DNA of 64,000 bases from Capnocytophaga sp. oral taxon 878 (GTDB lineage: Bacteria; Bacteroidota; Bacteroidia; Flavobacteriales; Flavobacteriaceae): positions 1,446,001-1,510,000 of the forward strand of contig NZ_CP027229.1 in NCBI RefSeq assembly GCF_002999135.1, in the 5' to 3' direction. Shown one piece after another: positions 58,801 to 64,000 of the stretch (positions within the stretch are counted from its first letter, which is position 1; the number at the start of each line of letters is the position of its first letter). Both the position numbers and the translations under genes were made by a program. Below the pieces are notes generated by a model that worked only from the letters and a program-made list of their open reading frames with translations, had not been told where the DNA came from and did not search any database.

Positions 58801-61295
58801 TTATAGGGCTTAAAGCCAATGTACACGAAATAGCCGAGACCTATCGCCGTGCCTATCCTTTTGCTAAAATCCTTTACCCTGGCAAGGAGGATTTTACCCC
58901 TCAAAAGCGTTTGCGTATCTTTGGAGACATCAAAAACAATGATTGGGATTGCGTAATTCTCACCCACGACCAGTTTAAGATGATACCGCAATCCCCCGAG
59001 GTGCAACAGAGCATTTTGCAAGAAGAACTCCAAGATGTTGAAGAGAGTCTTTGGCAGTTGGAAAAACAAGGCAGTGAAGTCTCTCGTGCGATGATTAAAG
59101 GAATGTACAAGCGTAAAGAAAACCTAGAAGTAAAGCTCAAAACCTTAGAACACGACATCAATGAGCGCACCGATGATACAGTAGATTTTAAGATGATGGG
59201 CATTGATCACCTCTTAGTAGATGAAAGCCATAAGTTCAAAAACTTAATGTTCAATACAAGGCACGATAGAGTGGCAGGATTGGGAAACTCTCAAGGCAGT
59301 CAAAAAGCCCTCAACCTGCTTTTTGCCTTGCGAACTATTCAAGAGCGCACTGGCAAGGATATGGGGGCTACTTTTTTATCGGGGACTACTATTTCCAATT
59401 CACTTACTGAGCTTTATTTGCTCTTTAAGTACCTGCGTCCTCAAGCCTTAGAAAAGCAACAAATTCACTGTTTCGATGCGTGGGCAGCGATCTATGCCCG
59501 TAAGACCACCGATTACGAATTTTCAGTGGCTAACAACATTGTGCAGAAAGAACGCTTCCGCTACTTTATCAAAGTACCCGAATTAGCGCAGTTTTACGCC
59601 GAAATAACCGATTATAGAACCGCAAAGGATGTTGGGATAGACAGACCCGAAAAGAACGAAATTTTACACAATATACCCCCTACACCCGATCAAGAGGTAT
59701 TTATTCAAAAACTAATGGAGTTTGCCAAAACGGGTAATGCAACCCTCTTGGGACGTGCGCCACTATCCGAATCTGAGGAAAAAGCCAAAATGCTTATCGC
59801 AACTGATTATGCCCGTAAAATGTCCTTAGATATGCGAATGATCTCCGATAAGTACGAAGATCATCCCGATAACAAAGCCTCTCATTGTGCGATGAAAATC
59901 AATGAATATTATCAAAAGTACAAAGCACAGAAAGGGACTCAGTTTGTCTTTTCTGATTTGGGTACTTACAAGCCCAACGAGTGGAATCCCTACACTGAAA
60001 TCAAACGCAAATTAGTAGAAGACTATGGCATTCCTGCCCACGAAATCCGTTTTATCCAAGAGGCTAAAAACGATAAAATGCGCAAACAACTCATCAGTGA
60101 CACCAACGAGGGCAAGATACGGGTACTCTTTGGTTCTACCGATATGCTTGGCACAGGAGTCAATGCGCAGAAAAAAGCCGTTGCTGTACATCACTTGGAT
60201 ACCCCTTGGCGACCCAGCGATTTGCAACAAAGGGACGGACGTGCCATTCGCAAGGGTAATGAAGTGGCCAAATATTTTGCTGATAATAAGGTGGATGTAA
60301 TTATCTATGCTGTTGAAAAGTCTTTGGACTCTTACAAGTTCAACCTACTGTTTAACAAACAGCTTTTTATCGACCAGCTTAAGAACAATAAGTTGGGCAA
60401 AAGAACCATTGATGAGGGAGCGATGGACGAAAAGTCGGGAATGAACTATTCTGAATATGTGGCTATCCTCTCAGGAAATACCGATTTACTCGAAAAAGCG
60501 AAGTTGGAAAAGAAGATTGGAGCTTTAGAGAGTGAAAAACAAACGTTCTTACGCTCTAAATATACCTCTAAAAACCGTTTAGATAACCTCTGTAGCGATT
60601 TGAAAGCCCTACAAGACCGCTTACATCGTTTTCAGACGGATTGGCAAAACTTTTCAGATAAAGCGGTGCGCCGAGAAGATGGCTCGGTAGTCAATACATT
60701 GCATTTGGAAGGCTTAGACGAAAAGAGCAGTGTAAAGCAGTTAGCGCAAAAGTTACAAGATTATGCCCAAAACGCCCGTACCAAAGGCGAATATCAAGAA
60801 ATAGGAAGTATCTATGGTTTTCAGATATTGGTAAAGACTGAAGTCTCCAAAAAAGACGAACTTGACCTAAAAGAAAACCGCTTTTTTGTACAAGGAGAAG
60901 GTGGTATCAAGTACACCTATAACAACGGACGATTGGCAAGTGACCCTAACTTGGCTGTGATGAATTTTGTCAATGCCATTGAGAAAATCCCTGCAATGAT
61001 GGAAAAGGAAGAAAAAGAGATTGCCCTTATCCAAAAGGACATTCCTCTTCTAAAGGAAATCATCGAGAAAGTATGGGGTAAAGAAACACAGCTCTCCGAA
61101 CTTAAAACTGAGCTCTCAGCCCTCGATAGGAAAATACAACTTTCGCTCTCCTCCGATACTTCACAAGAGGCAGAAGAACTCAATAAAGAGCTATCACAAG
61201 AGAGTCAAAAAAGCGAAACTCAAGAAGTCCCAACTCCCACGAAGGAGTTTGTAAGAGAGACTCTTAACAGAAACTCACGAGGGTTTAAAATGTAG
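55788..61295 (+). CDS. N6-methylase/SNF2-like helicase fusion of conjugative elements
   Basis: 1835 residues. A methyltransferase domain (about 90-300) has [16 protein letters not shown] (SAM-binding) and the catalytic-type motif SNIPF, with N197 in place of the usual NPPF/Y. A variable, Glu/Lys-rich linker (about 380-520) follows. The SF2 helicase has Walker A GAGKT (980-984), DESH at 1145-1148, a SGTTISN motif, and the motif VI region [39 protein letters not shown] coiled-coil C-terminus completes it. Such fusions are found in Bacteroidota ICEs and resemble in architecture the phage P1 antirestriction protein DarB. Protection of incoming DNA is an inference. Coupled to DUF1896. Confidence 0.88.
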   Translation: MAYLKRLSFNRNARALALAFDLEKQKRTLLSQEERELLQHYSGFGGLKFILNPHQSEADLKYWAKADQVFWQDVRSLYALIREHSTDERQYQNYVQSLRNSVLTAFYTPMRLTSAIASAIKETGVPLQTMLEPSAGGGNFIRAFKEEHPSLAVTAFEKDLLTGKVLSHLYPEEQVHIDGFEQISPLKRNQFDLVTSNIPFSDTAVFDLSYSRSNDPAKVQASRRVHNYFFLKGLDMVKEGGLLAYITSQGVADSPQNEIIRQAMLSNARLVSAVRLPNNLFTDYAGTEAGSDLIILQKDSQRGALNPIEEQFCNTIKLPQGMIQNEYLLQRENVICTEALAGTNLYGQPAMVYTHSEGVEGIAKEVKERILSDFKAHYLSPETAQQSQTTQIKLQEVNSQEIEVKEIEVKKVERQEFIEIESKINEPSFAIFNTNLTSKESKEIKNQKVEPKVVQLSLFDFLSEQEATATLASPPNISAKTVPTIPTGAKKKTKKKTTTSQLGNAQKLDLFSFTYPINQGNEIEVLSKASPALYYTPPAVSLLKEPVPFEGEYLPHFREDTLVVQADTVGFLQDLNKNKTAATFVPLALSSLERQKAIAYIALRDAYSDLYHKEATTYIPYPTERENLNALYDTFVKNYGRLNSADNIKLIKTDASGAEIPYLEHIKNGVYQKADIFQKPVVFSLRKNENISTEEALLTSLSELGRVDIPYIAELSNTNEEEVKAQLQGKLFYNPIEDEYQIAQKWQAGDVFTKIKAVEAYQNTHPEHPKQSEIEHALEGLRQVIPTPIPFEELDFNLGERWISPQIYSDFASSLFDTKVGVQYSAQTDEFSVECRQKNLHIWEKYAVKSESRTYDGIALFKNALVNTTPDITKKIKIDDKEVKVRDMEAIQLANSKIDEIRNAFPLWLLEQSQEFKDRLAEQYNQSFNCFVRPQYDGSFQSFPGLDRESLGIEDLYDSQKDAIWMIKLNNGAICDHEVGAGKTLIMCCAAQEMKRLGLAHKPMIIGLKANVHEIAETYRRAYPFAKILYPGKEDFTPQKRLRIFGDIKNNDWDCVILTHDQFKMIPQSPEVQQSILQEELQDVEESLWQLEKQGSEVSRAMIKGMYKRKENLEVKLKTLEHDINERTDDTVDFKMMGIDHLLVDESHKFKNLMFNTRHDRVAGLGNSQGSQKALNLLFALRTIQERTGKDMGATFLSGTTISNSLTELYLLFKYLRPQALEKQQIHCFDAWAAIYARKTTDYEFSVANNIVQKERFRYFIKVPELAQFYAEITDYRTAKDVGIDRPEKNEILHNIPPTPDQEVFIQKLMEFAKTGNATLLGRAPLSESEEKAKMLIATDYARKMSLDMRMISDKYEDHPDNKASHCAMKINEYYQKYKAQKGTQFVFSDLGTYKPNEWNPYTEIKRKLVEDYGIPAHEIRFIQEAKNDKMRKQLISDTNEGKIRVLFGSTDMLGTGVNAQKKAVAVHHLDTPWRPSDLQQRDGRAIRKGNEVAKYFADNKVDVIIYAVEKSLDSYKFNLLFNKQLFIDQLKNNKLGKRTIDEGAMDEKSGMNYSEYVAILSGNTDLLEKAKLEKKIGALESEKQTFLRSKYTSKNRLDNLCSDLKALQDRLHRFQTDWQNFSDKAVRREDGSVVNTLHLEGLDEKSSVKQLAQKLQDYAQNARTKGEYQEIGSIYGFQILVKTEVSKKDELDLKENRFFVQGEGGIKYTYNNGRLASDPNLAVMNFVNAIEKIPAMMEKEEKEIALIQKDIPLLKEIIEKVWGKETQLSELKTELSALDRKIQLSLSSDTSQEAEELNKELSQESQKSETQEVPTPTKEFVRETLNRNSRGFKM

Positions 61296-61348
61296 CATTT
61301 ATTCCTTAAAGAACCTGTATATCTCCATTTTGAAAATCAGCAGAACTG

Positions 61349-61696
61349 ATGTTTTGCTGGTTTTCTTTATTTTTAAAGGCAGCCTCTTACTTTATCCGTG
61401 CTTTAGAGAAGCTCCCTACCCTCATTGATAAAGAACAACAAAAAATCGCTGACATCCAAAAAGACCTACCTGTACTTCAAGAGATCCTCTCTGGTACTTG
61501 GAACAAAGAAGCAGAACTTACCCAGCTTAAAACCGATCTTGCCGCTATTGACCGAAGAATACTCTTGTCTATTACTCCTGAGAGTGGTGCTACTGAGGAA
61601 GGAGAGGCGGTAGAGCAGGTAACACCAATGGCACAGGAGCAGCACGATACTCCTGAGAAGCAGGAGGTGAAATCAGGGGTGAAATTTAAAATATAA
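61349..61696 (+). pseudogene. orphan C-terminal fragment of a second methylase/helicase fusion
   Basis: 115 codons. From about 61379, AASYFIRALEKLPTLIDKEQQKIADIQKDLPVLQEILSGTWNKEAELTQLKTDLAAIDRRILLS aligns with residues of the full gene's tail ([42 protein letters not shown]...), at roughly half identity, and ends shortly after, as the full protein does. The upstream 1700 residues are missing. The divergence shows it came from a different element rather than a recent local duplication. The ORF starts with an ATG of unrelated sequence, so expression is doubtful. Confidence 0.8.
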
Positions 61697-61804
61697 CTCA
61701 TTATGTATGATTATTTTACTCTTTTAAAATTCTTATTATCAAACTTTTACAATTCTGTCAAAAAAAAAGGCTTTAAAAAGTATGTCGTTTTAAAAAAAAA
61801 GCAG

Positions 61805-61812
61805 TACATTTG
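61805..61812 (+). promoter_or_regulatory. probable promoter (-7 box) of the T6SS genes
   Basis: TACATTTG 25 nt before the gp25/TssE ATG. The -33 region (TGT at 61783-61785) is a weak match. Placed directly after the orphan fragment, it marks the start of a separate transcription unit. Confidence 0.5.
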
Positions 61813-61836
61813 CGCAATTATAGCCATTATGAATGT

Positions 61837-62271
61837 ATGGAGTACCTAAAAACCTCTATTGATTTCTCTCAGTTGCTTCAAGGTAGGCAACTGGCGCGTT
61901 GTAGCACACAGGAGTCCATCGCCCAGCATATAATGATGATAGTCACTTCTCATTATGGGGAGGTGGTCTCACGTGAGGATTATGGTTCTGCTATATGGGA
62001 GTTAGAATTTCATCAATTAGTGAGAGCAGATGTATGGGAGGATGAGGTCAGTGCCTCTTTGCTGGCAACTATTAACAAATACGAACCGCGTTTGAAGCAG
62101 GTAGAGGTAAAGGTTACCCTCTCTGAAATTGAGGATTATTCGCACCATAGCAAAGTACACATAAGGCGCAAGGCTGATATAACTGTAAAAGGACAGCTTG
62201 TTACCAATCAATTGCCGTTTTACTTTACAACTGCCATTTACATTAGTCCCCTTTCTCAACAACAAGCATAG
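61837..62271 (+). CDS. tssE: T6SS baseplate protein TssE (gp25 family)
   Basis: 144 residues from the ATG at 61837; a TTG at 61810 lies in the promoter box and is rejected. It belongs to the GPW/gp25 family. The CSTQESIAQHIMMIVTSHYGEVVSREDYGSAIWELEFHQ segment matches the EE-containing central motif region, and the C-terminal beta strands (LKQVEVKVTLSEIEDYSHHSKVHIRRKADITVKGQL) fit too. In subtype iii type VI systems it forms part of the wedge of the contractile baseplate. Followed 9 nt later by TssF. Confidence 0.82.
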   Translation: MEYLKTSIDFSQLLQGRQLARCSTQESIAQHIMMIVTSHYGEVVSREDYGSAIWELEFHQLVRADVWEDEVSASLLATINKYEPRLKQVEVKVTLSEIEDYSHHSKVHIRRKADITVKGQLVTNQLPFYFTTAIYISPLSQQQA

Positions 62272-62280
62272 CAATACTTT

Positions 62281-64000
62281 ATGAGAGACGATTTTTTCTA
62301 TACGCTGAAAAATAGGATACTGCACAATGCGATGGATCTATGGGGCGTAAAAGACCTACAAAATGCAGATCCTGTATTAGACCTACTAACCGACATCTTT
62401 GCTTATGAACTCTCTAAACTCTACCAAGAGGTAGAGGTCTCTAACGCCCAATTGCTACATAGGCTGTCCTCTATCTTAGTAGATAACAAATGGACACTGC
62501 CGTTACCCTCACACGGACTTTTTCGCATCTTTCCTAACGAAGAAGTAGAAACGGTACAGCCTACTAATCATTTTTATACCACTAAAAGAGGTTTGGGATT
62601 AAGCCCTACGCCTATCTATTTCACCCCATTAGTTACACAAACTCTTTATAACGCTTCTGTAAAATACACCCTATCTGGCAATCATATTAGTTACTATGAG
62701 AATTTCATTAGGCAAGAGCAAGTAATATCTTCCTTATCACCTATTAGCAACGAAAATGCATGTTGGATAGGTATTGAAGCCACTCCTGCTGTTTATGCCG
62801 CTATGGATGAGCTATTGCTTACCATTCTCATAAAGCATTCATCTCTTTACAGTTATGCTCATCTGATTCGTTTTTACGATATTGATAGCAATGAGATAAA
62901 TGTGCGCAGAGATGTTTTTAAAAAGCAACTAATCACAGAAGAACACTATTATCCCGATATTATCAGCTACTACCAAGACCATTTTTACAGTCTTAGCACT
63001 GATTTTAGCAGTCAAAAACTTCTATCCCTTAGAGAATTTTCACCTGAAATAAACCTTGAATTAGAAGGTATTGACTACGACACAAAGCTATTATGGATAA
63101 AAATAGTCTTCCCTAATTTCTTTACCACTGCTGAGCTGCAAAACATCCGTTTTACCCTCAATACCATTCCTGTGGTCAATCGCCAGCAGGTTTACAAGCA
63201 GCACAATGTAAAACGCAATGGGCGCATCGCTTCTTTGCCGTGTGAAGGTAAGAATTACCTTTTGAATCTGAATTCTATATGGGATAACAACGGACATATA
63301 TACCAAAATATCCTGAACAACTACAAAGAGCACCCAGAAGGTACTTACTCATTGTATTTTGGTGATTTAGAGAAATTCGATGTGCGCAACGCCAAGACCA
63401 TTCTTCAAAAGACGATGTACTTAGTAAGAGAAGAAGGCAGCGCGTTTGCAGCGATGAACCCAGAGAAGCTCAACACCGATTTAGAGGAACTAATGCGCCG
63501 TTTGGATACCTTAGAGCGTAAGATGATCTCCGAATGGGGTAATAACGATGAGTTTAACGATAAAACATTTCTTTTGACAACTCCATACCCCAAAGCGACA
63601 ACCTATGAGCTTAGCTATTGGACTACCAATGCAGAAGAAGGCAATGGGTTTGATGAGCACTCTGTATTCCATCAACACACTACCAATGAGTTTGATATGC
63701 AACGCAGCAGGCTTATTACCCCTACCATAGGAGGGGCTACCCGTCACACGGAGCGCGCTCAAATCAACAACCTGCGTTACGGCTTACTCTCTAAGGAGCG
63801 TATCGTCTCAGAGCAAGATATCCGAAGTTACCTACAACAGCGATTTGGAGAGGAACTCATAGAGATTAAGATTTGTTCAGGAGCAGAGATTGCCAAAGAA
63901 AAACGGAGGGGTATTATTCGTACCACAGAGGTACATCTGAGCTTTTCCCATCGCCCTACAGAAGAAAATGCAGGGCGTTTGGCTTTGTTTTTGCAGCAGC
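62281..64000 (+). CDS. tssF: T6SS baseplate protein TssF (3' truncated by window edge)
   Basis: Open from the ATG at 62281 to the last base (573 codons, no stop). MRDDFFYTLKNRILHNAMDLWGVKDLQNADPVLDLLTDIFAYELSKLYQEVEVSNAQLLHRLSSILVDNKW is the usual TssF/gp6-like opening of Bacteroidota T6SS. Further blocks match (LWIKIVFPNFFTTAELQNIRFTLNTIPVVNRQQV; LSYWTTNAEEGNGFDEHSVF). TssF pairs with TssG and TssK in the baseplate. It is co-transcribed with tssE. The rest of the cluster must lie to the right. Confidence 0.85.
   Translation, partial: MRDDFFYTLKNRILHNAMDLWGVKDLQNADPVLDLLTDIFAYELSKLYQEVEVSNAQLLHRLSSILVDNKWTLPLPSHGLFRIFPNEEVETVQPTNHFYTTKRGLGLSPTPIYFTPLVTQTLYNASVKYTLSGNHISYYENFIRQEQVISSLSPISNENACWIGIEATPAVYAAMDELLLTILIKHSSLYSYAHLIRFYDIDSNEINVRRDVFKKQLITEEHYYPDIISYYQDHFYSLSTDFSSQKLLSLREFSPEINLELEGIDYDTKLLWIKIVFPNFFTTAELQNIRFTLNTIPVVNRQQVYKQHNVKRNGRIASLPCEGKNYLLNLNSIWDNNGHIYQNILNNYKEHPEGTYSLYFGDLEKFDVRNAKTILQKTMYLVREEGSAFAAMNPEKLNTDLEELMRRLDTLERKMISEWGNNDEFNDKTFLLTTPYPKATTYELSYWTTNAEEGNGFDEHSVFHQHTTNEFDMQRSRLITPTIGGATRHTERAQINNLRYGLLSKERIVSEQDIRSYLQQRFGEELIEIKICSGAEIAKEKRRGIIRTTEVHLSFSHRPTEENAGRLALFLQQ

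Noticed and set aside
58782..59203. Minus-strand ORFs opposite the methylase/helicase gene
   Set aside because: They lie across conserved helicase motifs of the sense gene and show no own features.
62017..63762. Minus-strand ORFs opposite tssE/tssF
   Set aside because: The sense frame is continuously open and matches T6SS baseplate families.

Overview
The window comes from a low-GC member of the Bacteroidota, most likely a Flavobacteriaceae close to Capnocytophaga. Many genes have the phylum-specific promoter (TTG, about 19 bp, then TAnnTTTG) and no Shine-Dalgarno. A 4930-residue secreted protein ends in a type B gliding/type IX secretion sorting domain. DUF6452/DUF6048 and flavobacterial FtsQ families are present. 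The genus is an inference; no rRNA or tRNA gene was seen.

Layout. 1-12 kb is chromosomal housekeeping: the end of a YfcC/DcuC-type carrier, a rhomboid protease, an IS630-family insertion sequence (DD34E, TA target), a membrane protein, a RecB/AddB-like nuclease, metG, an OmpA porin, and xerC-hpf. 12-14.3 kb is a decaying stretch with an unknown secreted protein, small remnants and a broken PfkB sugar kinase. 14.3-17.6 kb pairs a GH92 alpha-mannosidase lipoprotein with rfbB. 17.7-32.5 kb is the giant surface protein, with 6 x 318 bp and 8 x 312 bp tandem repeats. 32.6-36.1 kb (minus strand) carries era-ftsQ and a DUF6452-DUF6048-TPR-like group. 36.5-43.4 kb carries a rhodanese-cupin protein, a 128-bp MITE-like element, and a gltA-icd-acn operon (oxaloacetate + acetyl-CoA to 2-oxoglutarate). 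poxB follows, and then a small poxB/acn chimera.

From about 46.2 kb to the right edge the DNA looks like an integrative conjugative element (ICE) of CTnDOT-like design. It has an rteC regulator broken by one base in a T9 tract, Xis-like HTH proteins, a Toprim/RecA-like primase-helicase, a DUF4099/DUF3945 protein, topoisomerase III (CTnDOT 'exc'-like), an AbiEi-like regulator with no toxin beside it, DUF1896, and an 1835-residue N6-methylase/helicase fusion. After a truncated second copy of that fusion's tail, a Bacteroidota-type (subtype iii) type VI secretion locus starts with its own promoter: a gp25/TssE gene, then a TssF gene running off the window. The most interesting unit is therefore a probable T6SS-bearing ICE whose rteC is off by one base. 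An intriguing leader precedes it: facing promoters inside an inverted repeat, followed by a perfect 27-bp-arm hairpin. Integrase, relaxase and transfer genes are not in the window, so its mobility is unproven.
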